Source: Bacteroidales bacterium (GTDB lineage: Bacteria; Bacteroidota; Bacteroidia; Bacteroidales; GCA-2748055). From it: a stretch of 64,000 nucleotides of DNA. Numbering within the stretch: position 1 is the first letter of the stretch; each line of letters starts with the position of its first letter. The stretch is from the NCBI GenBank assembly GCA_016936975.1, contig JAFGWU010000082.1:1-64000 (forward strand), in the 5' to 3' direction. This document shows, in pieces, positions 49,419 to 57,786 of this stretch. A program made the position numbers and the translations under genes. The notes under the pieces were generated by a model. That model worked only from the letters and a program-made list of their open reading frames with translations. It ran no database searches and was not told the DNA's origin.

Positions 49419-50081
49419 ATGAATCGTACCATCAAAGTTACCGGTGATGGGTCTCACACCCTGTTCAACAATGACCTCCGGGAACCCTACCATTCCATCA
49501 ACGGGGCCATTGCAGAATCGATGCATGTGTTTATAAGACATGGCTTGAATGCCTGCACAAAATCAAAAATCAGGATTCTTGAGATAGGTTTCGGTACAGG
49601 TTTGAATATGCTGCTTACCCTGATTCAATCTGAAACCCGGAACATAAAGATATACTACCAGTCTGTTGACAAATATCCTCTTGAATCCTTTGAATACTCT
49701 TCCTTAAACTATCCCGACATTCTCGGAGAACACTACAGGGAAATTTTCCTCCGGGCACACGAATGCGAATGGGAGACAAAGGTTACTCTGAGTAAGAATT
49801 TCACGCTTTATAAAGAGCGAACCGATTTCAGGGGGATTCATCCGGACGGGAAATACAATATTGTCTACTATGATGCATTTGCACCTGATAAGCAGCCTGA
49901 ATTATGGGATTTGCATATTTTCAGGATGATCTACGACTCAATGGTTACAGGAGGAATATGGGTAAGCTATACCTCCAAAGGCACCGTACAACGCAATCTG
50001 AAATCCGCCGGATTTAAAGTAGAAAAGCTTCCCGGGCCTCCCGGCAAAAGGGAAATGTTAAGGGCCCTGAAAATATCTTAG
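49419..50081 (+). CDS. mnmD: tRNA (mnm5s2U34)-methyltransferase MnmD
   Basis: A 220-residue stand-alone MnmD. It makes the final methyl transfer of mnm5s2U at tRNA position 34. The SAM-binding site is 'ILEIGFGTGLNMLLTL' and the catalytic region contains 'VYYDAFAPDKQPELW'. In E. coli this domain is fused to MnmC oxidase; Bacteroidota usually carry it alone, as here. The ATG at 49419 is chosen because conserved sequence starts there; the open frame upstream to 49101 is antisense to the recombinase gene. Confidence 0.9.
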   Translation: MNRTIKVTGDGSHTLFNNDLREPYHSINGAIAESMHVFIRHGLNACTKSKIRILEIGFGTGLNMLLTLIQSETRNIKIYYQSVDKYPLESFEYSSLNYPDILGEHYREIFLRAHECEWETKVTLSKNFTLYKERTDFRGIHPDGKYNIVYYDAFAPDKQPELWDLHIFRMIYDSMVTGGIWVSYTSKGTVQRNLKSAGFKVEKLPGPPGKREMLRALKIS

Positions 50082-50145
50082 CGGATAATGAAATAATTCT
50101 ATTAACTTCGCGCCTGTTTAAAACAAATTAAATTCTTCAGAAATT

Positions 50146-50847
50146 ATGAACAATAAAAGTATTATCTCGCTGGTTCTCGTAGCAGTTGTTTCACTGGTAG
50201 CGGGGTACCTCATTGCCTTTATGATTCACTCTGTAAAGCCGGAGAACCGGGTTTCCATGAATAACGAAACAGACTCACTGAGTTATTTCCTGGGACTTAA
50301 TTTAGGTTATTCCCTGCAGCAAATGCAGATGGAGGACCTGGACGCCTCTCTCATTGCTTCTGGAATCAAGCAGGTTACTACCGACAGTTCTTCTTTTGAT
50401 CAGATGATGGCCCAGAGCGTATTCATGCAACTGCAGAATACCATTCAGGAAAGGCAGGCAATGGAAGAGATTGAGAAGGGAACCGCTTTTCTTGCTGAAA
50501 ATGCAGAAAGGGAGGAAGTTATCTCAACAGAATCCGGTTTGCAGTACGAAATCCTATTCGAAGGAAGTGGGGAAAGGCCTGCAGATACATCCACTGTTAC
50601 CGTTCATTATAAAGGGACCCTGCTGGACGGGACTGTATTTGACAGCAGTTATGACCGTGATGAGCCCGAAACATTCCGGCTTGACAGGGTGATTCCCGGA
50701 TGGACCGAAGGAGTCCAACTCATGCCTGTCGGTTCCAAATATAAATTTTATATTCCCTCCAATCTTGGCTACGGTCAGCGCGGTGGAGGAAGTATTCCTC
50801 CGAACTCACTTCTGATCTTTGAAGTTGAGCTGCTTTCATTCGAATAG
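50146..50847 (+). CDS. FKBP-type peptidyl-prolyl isomerase
   Basis: A 233-residue protein with an N-terminal membrane anchor (about 6-27), an FKBP dimerisation-type helical part (about 40-115, 'SYFLGLNLGYSLQQ') and a C-terminal FKBP domain (about 125-232) with 'VTVHYKGTLLDGTVFDSSYDR' and 'IPPNSLLIFEVELL'. Acts as a periplasmic folding helper of the Mip/FkpA type. A TAACTTCG element at 50103-50110 may be a weak -7 box. A palindromic terminator follows. Confidence 0.9.
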   Translation: MNNKSIISLVLVAVVSLVAGYLIAFMIHSVKPENRVSMNNETDSLSYFLGLNLGYSLQQMQMEDLDASLIASGIKQVTTDSSSFDQMMAQSVFMQLQNTIQERQAMEEIEKGTAFLAENAEREEVISTESGLQYEILFEGSGERPADTSTVTVHYKGTLLDGTVFDSSYDRDEPETFRLDRVIPGWTEGVQLMPVGSKYKFYIPSNLGYGQRGGGSIPPNSLLIFEVELLSFE

Positions 50848-50864
50848 AATCAGGTGTCAGAAAT

Positions 50865-50899
50865 TAAAAAACAGGTTAGTTAACTAACCTGTTTTTTTA
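50865..50899. terminator. Palindromic bidirectional terminator
   Basis: A 22-nt perfect palindrome (acaggttagtt / aactaacctgt, 50871-50892) is flanked by an A-run on the left and a run of seven T on the right. It ends the FKBP transcript and would work on both strands. Confidence 0.85.
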
Positions 50900-50977
50900 C
50901 AATCATAGGTTTACGGGATGGGCTATTCTTCAATTGAAAACAATCTTAACATGAACCAAGGTCTTATCTGAAATATC

Positions 50978-50985
50978 TACCTTTG
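50978..50985 (+). promoter_or_regulatory. Candidate -7 box for the DUF3127 gene
   Basis: TACCTTTG is an exact TAnnTTTG match. The predicted transcript would begin at about 50991, right at the motif 'aaccctaatta' that recurs in this window. Confidence 0.45.
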
Positions 50986-51021
50986 TTCGGGCAACCCTAA
51001 TTATTAAAAGTACTTTACACC

Positions 51022-51423
51022 ATGAGCTTCGAGGTTACAGGCATTATTAAAGAAATATTCGAAACACAACACGTTTCCGACCGCTTCCGGAAAAGGGAAT
51101 TTGTAATTGAGATCAGGGAATCCACAAACACAGGAACTGAATTTGTAGATTACATCAAATTCCAGGCAACCCAGGAAAGATGTGCTCTTCTCGACCAGTT
51201 AAAAACCAATGACCCGGTAAAGATTGGCTTTAATCTCAGAGGACGCAAATGGGAAAAAGACGGGCGTATCTCGTATTTTACCAACCTGGATGCCTGGCGG
51301 ATTGAGAAAGTGCATTCTGAATCTCCCTTAAAATCTGAAGATCTGAGTGAATCCGTTCCGGATGTGCCATTTCCAGAAGAACCTCCCCAATCTGATCCGG
51401 GATTCGATGATTTGCCGTTTTAG
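51022..51423 (+). CDS. DUF3127 domain protein (OB-fold, SSB-like)
   Basis: A 133-residue protein. Residues 1-95 match the DUF3127 pattern ('FEVTGIIKEIFETQHVSDRFRKREFV', written here in two overlapping parts: 'FEVTGIIKEIFET' and 'SDRFRKREFVIEI'). An acidic tail ends in 'DPGFDDLPF', which strongly recalls the C-terminal DDLPF tip of single-stranded DNA-binding proteins. A role in DNA metabolism is thus likely; no partner is nearby. Confidence 0.85.
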   Translation: MSFEVTGIIKEIFETQHVSDRFRKREFVIEIRESTNTGTEFVDYIKFQATQERCALLDQLKTNDPVKIGFNLRGRKWEKDGRISYFTNLDAWRIEKVHSESPLKSEDLSESVPDVPFPEEPPQSDPGFDDLPF

Positions 51424-51486
51424 AATGAAAACAAAAAACAAACCCTAATTACTAAAAAAACAGCAAAACATTTTAACACCCCGAGA

Positions 51487-52365
51487 TCAATGGTTCTGAA
51501 CTCTGACAGCACGATTGTTAGTCCCGGCACCTTTTCGCTCCTGATATTTTACCATTTCAACCGGTAAAATAAATCCAACGGTAGATCCATTCAATGCATT
51601 ATCCTCCAGGATCAATTCTCCTCCCATCTTTTCAACCAGACCCCTGGCCAGGGAGTATCCCAGGCCTATGGCGTCCGAACTGTTGAACCACTCTTCCCCG
51701 GTATTATTATTTTCAAAGACCTTTTTTACTCTCTCCAGAATCAGCGTTCCGCCGTCATCCTTGACAGAGAACACCATGTGATTTTTATCAAGCAGGGCGG
51801 CCCCAATCTCAACCACCCCCTTTGTTTTAAGCGCCAGGGCATTACCTATCAAACAATTAAGTGCTCTTGAAAGGCGCTGCCCATCAGCTATAATCTTTAC
51901 CGATTTCAATGAATCACGAACATTGAGCAGTAAGGCAACCCTGTCTTTGTTTGGTCTGTTAGGATCAAGATGATAGAAATCAAAAAGATCCTTAAGCAGA
52001 TCGTATATCAGGACCTCCTCTTTTTTAAGCTGAAGGTTGCCTGTTTCAAACAGGGTCAGATCAATCAGATTATCCAATAAATTTAAGAGCGAATTGCTGT
52101 TGCGCGTAATATGATCAATATACTCTGCACGCTGACTGTTATTAACCTCGTCGTCTCCCAGGAGATGAGAGAACCCGATTATGGCATTCATCGGCGTTCT
52201 GATCTCGTGGGATATATTTGAGAGGAATCGGGTTTTTACCCTGGTCCCATCAGACTGAAATTGCTTCAGGGTACCCTCCAGCCAGAGAATCTTTTTTTCC
52301 AACTGGCGGGTATAGTCCATCAACTCATCATATGTCGGTTTCTCTCTCATTTCAGTCAGATACAA
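51487..52365 (-). CDS. Soluble hybrid-type histidine kinase, ATPase domain partly degenerate
   Basis: A 292-residue kinase with no membrane segment. A short coiled coil (about 10-38) leads to HisKA with His in 'FLSNISHEIRTPMNAIIGFSH' (quoted as two parts: 'FLSNISHEIR', 'TPMNAIIGF'). The ATPase domain has N-box 'LNCLIGNALAL', but the usual DxGxGI box is reduced to 'VKDDGGTLI'; the last glycine box is 'IGLGYSLARGL'. Weak ATP binding or a regulatory role is possible. It lies 46 bp downstream of the TPR/anti-sigma-like gene on the same strand. Confidence 0.78.
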   Translation of the reverse strand: MYLTEMREKPTYDELMDYTRQLEKKILWLEGTLKQFQSDGTRVKTRFLSNISHEIRTPMNAIIGFSHLLGDDEVNNSQRAEYIDHITRNSNSLLNLLDNLIDLTLFETGNLQLKKEEVLIYDLLKDLFDFYHLDPNRPNKDRVALLLNVRDSLKSVKIIADGQRLSRALNCLIGNALALKTKGVVEIGAALLDKNHMVFSVKDDGGTLILERVKKVFENNNTGEEWFNSSDAIGLGYSLARGLVEKMGGELILEDNALNGSTVGFILPVEMVKYQERKGAGTNNRAVRVQNH

Positions 52366-52411
52366 CAGCTTAACAATTATGGATCCGTTCAGTTTTGTTT
52401 AAATTTGCCCC

Positions 52412-53182
52412 CTAGCGCTGCATTTTTTTGAGGATCTTGAAGGCCTCATCCTTATAATAGCTGCTGCTGGAAGCGATCCGGGCAAACTGCCGGCGGGCGC
52501 GATCGGTCTCATTGGTTGCAAGAAAGCATAATCCAAGATACCATTCAGCTTTTTCAAGAAACATGTTATCATGCTGTTCGATAACCTTGTTGAACGATGT
52601 ACTGGCCTTGTCGTACTGGTCTGTTTCCATATAGGCAATCCCTGAATACAACGATGCATCCATTTTACCGGAGTTCGCCTCAAGAACCTTCTCGTAATAG
52701 AAGATGGCCTGTTCATAATCCTTCAGCAGATAATACCTTGATGCCTGCTGCATCAGCAGCTCCTCGGTTGCCACATTCATGTTGATATTGGCGTCCTGTG
52801 CACGGTTGGTAAGAACCAGCTCGTAGGGCTTCATATATTTCTTGAACAGATCCTTGTTTGACAATGGTCTGCCAAGAATCGTTGCGAGTCCTATGGCCAC
52901 CAGCAGTGCCAGGGCCGCGGATGCGGCATAATGCCAGGGTCTTGTAAAACGAAGAAATTTCCTCCCCGTTTCACTTCTGTGGTTTTCATTTCTCAGGTCC
53001 GTAAGCTGTGCACGGAAATCCAATACATCGGTATCGGCTATGGCTTCATCAACCTCCTGGAAAAGGTTAAGGTCTGCCAATAATTCCGGACTGGCCTCCA
53101 GATCCTGTTCAAACTGGATCATCTCTTTCTCTGAAAGCTCATGGTCCAGATACTTCTGAATAATGTGCCTGTCGTTTTTCAT
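52412..53182 (-). CDS. Membrane TPR protein with anti-sigma-like N-terminus
   Basis: A 256-residue protein. The N-terminus (about 5-50, 'YLDHELSEKEMIQFEQDL') has the pattern of Bacteroidota anti-sigma factors without the zinc ligands. One membrane helix follows (about 84-103). The C-terminal half (about 130-255) is made of TPR repeats ('YEKVLEANSGKMDASLYSGIAY') and should be periplasmic. It sits in the same locus as a sigma-70 factor and a TPR-CHAT protease, the usual company of this protein type. A role as the membrane anti-sigma of the factor at 56649 is inferred. Confidence 0.75.
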   Translation of the reverse strand: MKNDRHIIQKYLDHELSEKEMIQFEQDLEASPELLADLNLFQEVDEAIADTDVLDFRAQLTDLRNENHRSETGRKFLRFTRPWHYAASAALALLVAIGLATILGRPLSNKDLFKKYMKPYELVLTNRAQDANINMNVATEELLMQQASRYYLLKDYEQAIFYYEKVLEANSGKMDASLYSGIAYMETDQYDKASTSFNKVIEQHDNMFLEKAEWYLGLCFLATNETDRARRQFARIASSSSYYKDEAFKILKKMQR

Positions 53183-53477
53183 ATCAATAAAAAGTATTTA
53201 GTTATTTCAAAGAATCCAGATAAAGCTGCAGATGCAGTAAACCTGCATCATCGCTCAACTGTTTTCCCGGTGTCCGCATGCACGCCTGCATTCTTCCAGG
53301 TCTGACATATAATTCCTTATATGTCCGGATTCAGGGAATCTGCAATCTGCTTATCCCGCCCGCCTGAATCACCATTCTCCATTTAAACCGGTGAATCCTG
53401 CGGAAATATCCTGTATCTTTTGCGGCAAAGCCGTCTTTTTGTCTCTACCAGTAAAATTTAAATGCCTGATCAAAGAA
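53183..53477. other. Intergenic stretch with two hairpins
   Basis: No gene was found. Hairpins lie at 53231-53249 (gatgcag/ctgcatc) and 53304-53325 (gacatataa/ttatatgtc, 9-bp perfect stem). They lie downstream of the 40-codon peptide gene on its strand and may protect or end its transcript; neither has a T-run. Confidence 0.45.
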
Positions 53478-53600
53478 TTACTTCATCGGAGGAATGATTA
53501 AATCTCCACCCTTTTCAATAGACATACCTCCTTTTAAATAATTCATCTCATTTTTTGACATAGCATCTTCTGCAAAAAAATTCAGATTTAATGTTCTCAT
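53478..53600 (-). CDS. Double-glycine leader peptide (RiPP/bacteriocin-type precursor)
   Basis: A 40-codon gene. The leader ends in 'SKNEMNYLKGG' (residues 15-25), the signature of Bacteroidales GG-type natural product precursors ('LSKEEM..hKGG'), which are cut after Gly-Gly by C39-type peptidase transporters. The predicted core is MSIEKGGDLIIPPMK, lacking Cys, Ser-rich or Thr-rich stretches, so lanthionine formation is unlikely. The ATG at 53600 is preceded by 'aaccctaattac' 8 nt upstream. No modifying enzyme or transporter is in the window; the neighbour is the TPR-CHAT gene, transcribed away. Confidence 0.7.
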   Translation of the reverse strand: MRTLNLNFFAEDAMSKNEMNYLKGGMSIEKGGDLIIPPMK

Positions 53601-53823
53601 GACTTCCAGTAATTAGGGTTTAACTTAAATGTGTTTGTTGATTGTTTTCACACATTAATTCCCGGAAGTCCCAAAACGTTACCCGGATTTTGCAACTTTT
53701 TTTATTGATATATCGTAAAACCTTAACAATTAGTATTTTGAATTAATGTTTTTTTTTGAATCCTTAAAAAAAAATCTTGGATGCTATTCGAATTTTTAGT
53801 TCATTTATACAAACATTTCCGGT

Positions 53824-56652
53824 ATGATTCGTCCCCCTAACATATGGATGCTCTCCGCCATGGCCGTTCTGTTGAATGTGTTCTCCCATGGACACGGTCA
53901 AACCACAGAAGAGACCATTGAAGACTTAATTTATAAGTACCAGGTTAAAGGATATGATTTTCTCACTCAAGAAAAAAATCTTGACAGTGCTGAATATTAC
54001 TATACTAAAGCATTGGACTTACAAATAGCTTCAAATGGGAAGAAAACAGAAAAAGCCGCAGTTATCTTAGTAAACTTAGCGACAGTGTTCAAAAGAAAAT
54101 ATGATTATAAGAATTCATTTGAATGTTCAAACGAAGCAGAATCTATTCTAAAAGAAATTGATCCAGAAAGTATTTACTTTGGATTTATTTACCACAACAT
54201 TGGTAATTATTATTATAGAAGACAAGATTTAATAGAAGCAAAAAGATATTTTGAATATACTTTAGACTGGTTTAAAAAACTGGATTACTACCAGAATGAA
54301 CATTTCTATCAAGCATTTGTAAATTATATTGACCTGTTATTTAAAATAAATGAAAGTGAATTAGCAGAGGAATTATTAAATAATTATGATATAAAGAATT
54401 TGGCAACAGATAATCTCACATTGCTGGATTATTTAATATTATACGCGGAAGTTTATCTTCGACTCTCTCAAACAGATAAAGCAATTGAAAATCTGAGGCA
54501 AGCTGAAAGAATATTAAATTCAAAGAAAATAACTAAATCAATTTATTATACAACATATTATTACACTACATTAATAAGTACATTAATTATGGTTAATGAT
54601 TTTGAAAACGCTAATGAACAAGTGCAAAAAGCATTAGCCTATTTTGAAACAGTTCCAGAAAATTCCAATGATACAAAATCTAAAAAAGCAAACATATATT
54701 ATATTTTTAGTTATCTTAAATTTCTTCAGGAGGAATATGAACGCTCTTTGGAAATTGCAGATTTAGGTTTAAATTTATTCAAAGAGGTATATAGTCAAAC
54801 GGATTTAGTCAATAAAGTCCATATTTTAAGTTCAATAGAAATCATTACTCATTTAAATCTGCTGAAGAGTAGAACTTATTACAAGCTCTACGAAAAAACA
54901 TATGACCTTTCTTCTCTCTTATCATCTTACAACAATTACGGAGAAACCATCGATCTTCTAAATAAGCAGAAGCTGGCCATGCAGAATGAGGGAAGCAAGT
55001 TTCTGGCAACAGAGAATCTCCTGGATGTATATCTTGAGGCAATCAATATTGCACGGATTTTATATCATGAGACCTCTGATATTTCGCATCTTGAAGCATC
55101 ATTCCGGTTCGCTGAATCAAGTAAATCCTTTGCCCTTCTTTCGGAGATCAGGAAGGTGGAAGCCATGCAATTCGCCGGACTTCCCGAAAATATCAAGGAG
55201 AAGGATGAGCAACTGACCCGTGAGATTCAGGCATATGAAAAGATCCTGTACGAAGAGGAAAACAAGGAAAATCCCGACAGCATGGTCATTTTGAATACAA
55301 AAGATAAGATTTTTCACCTCAGAAACAGCTACAATGATTTACTGCAAACCATCGAACACAATTATGCCAATTACTACAACCTGAAATACGATCCGCATTT
55401 CGTTACCATCGGGGAAATACAAAACAATTTGAAGTCCAACCAGACTCTTGTGGAGTACGTTCTTCTGGACACAGCATTGATTACCTTTGTCATTGAAAAG
55501 GATTTTGCGAAAATCCTGTCTCAGGAAATAGATCCGCAGTTTCCGGAGGAGTGTCTCGAATTCTACAATGTCATCCATAAGCAGGACTTCAGCAATGGGG
55601 CCCACAAAACCTACCGGAATTTTGTTACGCTTGGCCAGAAGTTTTACAAGATTCTGGTGGAGCCGGTTCTGAAAACAACAGACAACAAGAACCTGATTGT
55701 TATTCCCGACGGACCCATTACCTATCTGCCTTTTGAAGCATTCCTGACCGAAGGAGCCGATCCCGAGTATATCGATTATATGGATCTGGAATATCTCATT
55801 TATGATCTTTCCATAGGATACTCCCATTCCTCGACCCTGCTCTATACCGAGCGTTTTAAAACCAAGGCACCGGAAAACAAAGTCCTGGCTTTCGCCCCTC
55901 ACTATGAGGATTTATTGGATGTAATAGACCCCGCTTCCTGGAACCGACAGTCGAACCCGGATTTCCTCCTGCCACTCCCCGGAGTGATTCAGGAGGTTGA
56001 AAAAATCGAGTTAATGGTCCCGTCGAAGGCTTTTTACAGGGAAGAGGCCACCGAGAAGAACTTCAAGGAGAATTGCTCCGATTACAATATTCTCCATCTG
56101 GCCATGCATACGCGCATGAATGATAATGATCCGATGATGTCAAACCTCGTTTTTTCGCAAACGGAGGATACTCTGAATGACAACCGGCTTTATGCATACG
56201 AGATATATAATTTGCAGCTGAATGCCACGATGTCCGTTCTCAGTTCATGTTCGAGCGGCTACGGGAACATGATGCGGGGTGAAGGAATGATGAGCCTGGC
56301 CCGGGGATTTATCTATGCCGGATGTCCCAGCATTATCATGACCCTCTGGCAGGTATCCGACAACTCCAGCGCTGAATTAATGACCTCTTTCTATAAATTC
56401 CTCAGAAAAGGCAAGAACAAACAGGAAGCGCTCCGCCTGGCCAAGTTAAATTACCTTAAGGGTGCCGACGATCTGAAATCCAACCCCTATTTCTGGTCCG
56501 GATTCGTTGGCATTGGAGACAATTCTCCCGTCTTCAGGAGATTGAATATGTATTACTGGGGGTTCCTGGCATCAGGACTTGTAATGATTATTGCGGGGAT
56601 ACAATTCTATTCCTACTGGCAGAAAAGAAAACGGAGGACCAGCCAGGATTAG
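53824..56652 (+). CDS. TPR-CHAT caspase-like protease, secreted and membrane-anchored
   Basis: A 942-residue protein. Signal peptide or anchor (about 8-26), TPR repeats (about 35-440), CHAT domain (about 540-900) and a C-terminal membrane helix (about 909-932) with a short basic tail. The CHAT catalytic pair is visible: His762 in 'HLAMHT' and Cys809 in 'LSSCSSGYG'. CHAT enzymes are caspase-like cysteine proteases, with the TPR part sensing a trigger. Topology puts the protease in the periplasm. The TPR-coding half is strikingly AT-rich compared with the CHAT half. Its stop overlaps the stop of the convergent sigma gene by 4 bp. Confidence 0.9.
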   Translation: MIRPPNIWMLSAMAVLLNVFSHGHGQTTEETIEDLIYKYQVKGYDFLTQEKNLDSAEYYYTKALDLQIASNGKKTEKAAVILVNLATVFKRKYDYKNSFECSNEAESILKEIDPESIYFGFIYHNIGNYYYRRQDLIEAKRYFEYTLDWFKKLDYYQNEHFYQAFVNYIDLLFKINESELAEELLNNYDIKNLATDNLTLLDYLILYAEVYLRLSQTDKAIENLRQAERILNSKKITKSIYYTTYYYTTLISTLIMVNDFENANEQVQKALAYFETVPENSNDTKSKKANIYYIFSYLKFLQEEYERSLEIADLGLNLFKEVYSQTDLVNKVHILSSIEIITHLNLLKSRTYYKLYEKTYDLSSLLSSYNNYGETIDLLNKQKLAMQNEGSKFLATENLLDVYLEAINIARILYHETSDISHLEASFRFAESSKSFALLSEIRKVEAMQFAGLPENIKEKDEQLTREIQAYEKILYEEENKENPDSMVILNTKDKIFHLRNSYNDLLQTIEHNYANYYNLKYDPHFVTIGEIQNNLKSNQTLVEYVLLDTALITFVIEKDFAKILSQEIDPQFPEECLEFYNVIHKQDFSNGAHKTYRNFVTLGQKFYKILVEPVLKTTDNKNLIVIPDGPITYLPFEAFLTEGADPEYIDYMDLEYLIYDLSIGYSHSSTLLYTERFKTKAPENKVLAFAPHYEDLLDVIDPASWNRQSNPDFLLPLPGVIQEVEKIELMVPSKAFYREEATEKNFKENCSDYNILHLAMHTRMNDNDPMMSNLVFSQTEDTLNDNRLYAYEIYNLQLNATMSVLSSCSSGYGNMMRGEGMMSLARGFIYAGCPSIIMTLWQVSDNSSAELMTSFYKFLRKGKNKQEALRLAKLNYLKGADDLKSNPYFWSGFVGIGDNSPVFRRLNMYYWGFLASGLVMIIAGIQFYSYWQKRKRRTSQD

Positions 56653-57227
56653 TCTTCAACCATCGCCCTGTAATCCTTGTCTGCCTTAATCTGATTGACC
56701 AGAAAATCCTTGCAGAAGTGGCGCCTTTTCCTGACATATCCTTCACTCCTGAATCCCAGGCGCTCTGCAATCTCCCTGGCATTGATGTTCTGGGCGGTTA
56801 ATTTCAGGATGGACTGACAATCCTCGGGAATCTTGAGAAGGTTGCGCTGATAGATAGCCATCCTAAGGTCCTTATCCTGAACCGGCGAAGGTTCCTCAAA
56901 TTCAATCCGCTCCTCCATATCGCGATTTAACGGATCGATATGTATCTTTTTGATCTGCCTGAGGTGCTTCAGCCAGAGTAGCCGGGATATGGAATACATA
57001 TAGGTGTTAAATGCACAATCAAGCCTGAAATCAGCTTCGTCCCTGAGTTTCTTGTAAACAATAATCAGTGCCTCCTGGAATATGTCCTCAGCATCATTTG
57101 AAGAACCAGCATTGTTTATAACAAGCTGTTTGACAGAATTAAAAGCGTTTTTATAGATGTATTGAAGAACACGGTTATCCCGTTTTCTGAGACCCTTTAT
57201 AATATCATCGTCTGACAAACGCTTCAC
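56649..57227 (-). CDS. RNA polymerase sigma-70 family (ECF-type) factor
   Basis: A 192-residue sigma factor. Region 2 (about 20-90) includes 'DAEDIFQEALIIVYKKL' and region 4 (about 135-180) 'NAREIAERLGFRSEGYVRKRR', a promoter-binding HTH. Start is GTG at 57227; no in-frame ATG lies nearby upstream. Its end overlaps the TPR-CHAT gene end by 4 bp in convergent orientation. Likely controlled by the membrane anti-sigma-like TPR protein of this locus. Confidence 0.88.
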   Translation of the reverse strand: MKRLSDDDIIKGLRKRDNRVLQYIYKNAFNSVKQLVINNAGSSNDAEDIFQEALIIVYKKLRDEADFRLDCAFNTYMYSISRLLWLKHLRQIKKIHIDPLNRDMEERIEFEEPSPVQDKDLRMAIYQRNLLKIPEDCQSILKLTAQNINAREIAERLGFRSEGYVRKRRHFCKDFLVNQIKADKDYRAMVED

Positions 57228-57280
57228 CCGTAGAGAAATGATGGTTGTTTATAGATTGATTTACAATCCATATTAACGAA

Positions 57281-57288
57281 CAAATATA
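57281..57288 (-). promoter_or_regulatory. Candidate -7 box for the sigma gene
   Basis: The minus strand reads TATATTTG, an exact TAnnTTTG match, about 54 bp before the GTG start. No TTG at standard -33 spacing. Confidence 0.4.
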
Positions 57289-57372
57289 AACATTATGTCG
57301 AAGCCTCGGTATAACTGACAAAATTCTGTTGATTAATTTATAATTTGGGGTGAATTAACAAATTTTGCAGTC

Positions 57373-57672
57373 ATGATTGAAGAATGGATACTGAATTACA
57401 AAGCATTTTTTATCAGGATGGGGCTTTCGGAAAAATGGGATGAGAGCATTTCAACCATTCCCCCCTGTGCCCTGGTTTCAGAATCATTCAGTAACTGGAT
57501 CGGAATCTAAGGATCGGGAGGCAGACGCATTAAAATTTCCATCAATATTGATATGAAAAGTGTCAGATTCCTTGATGATCACCTAACTGAGAAGTTTAAA
57601 AACTTCGACCTGCGGGTTATACCGAACCCTTCCGGGGATGATCTCCGGAATATTAAAATTTCATCTGATTGA
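57373..57672 (+). pseudogene. 100-codon frame with one internal TAA
   Basis: From the ATG at 57373 the frame runs 45 codons to TAA (57508-57510) and then continues open for 53 more sense codons to TGA at 57670. The second part can also start at its own ATG (57553, 39 residues). Amino-acid make-up looks protein-like in both halves ('WILNYKAFFIRMGLSEKW'; 'MKSVRFLDDHLTEKFKNF'). It may be a gene with a nonsense mutation, two small genes, or chance. I do not recognise it. Confidence 0.35.
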
Positions 57673-57786
57673 AAGTATTTTATTTATGTATGTTTCAAAT
57701 CATTTATTTTTTTATTTTATTTCTTCAAATTGCAATTGAATTCGTAAAGAATTTAAAACATAAATCATAATCTGAATCCTGAAATT

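Noticed and set aside
47700-49420. Intact integrative element
   Set aside because: No direct repeats, tRNA attachment site, relaxase or cargo were seen around the recombinase, whose active site is also degraded.
51487-57227. Type III-E CRISPR (Craspase) locus
   Set aside because: Only the TPR-CHAT/sigma arrangement is similar; there is no Cas7-11, no repeat array and no Csx30/Csx31 of recognisable sequence, and the CHAT protein here is exported.
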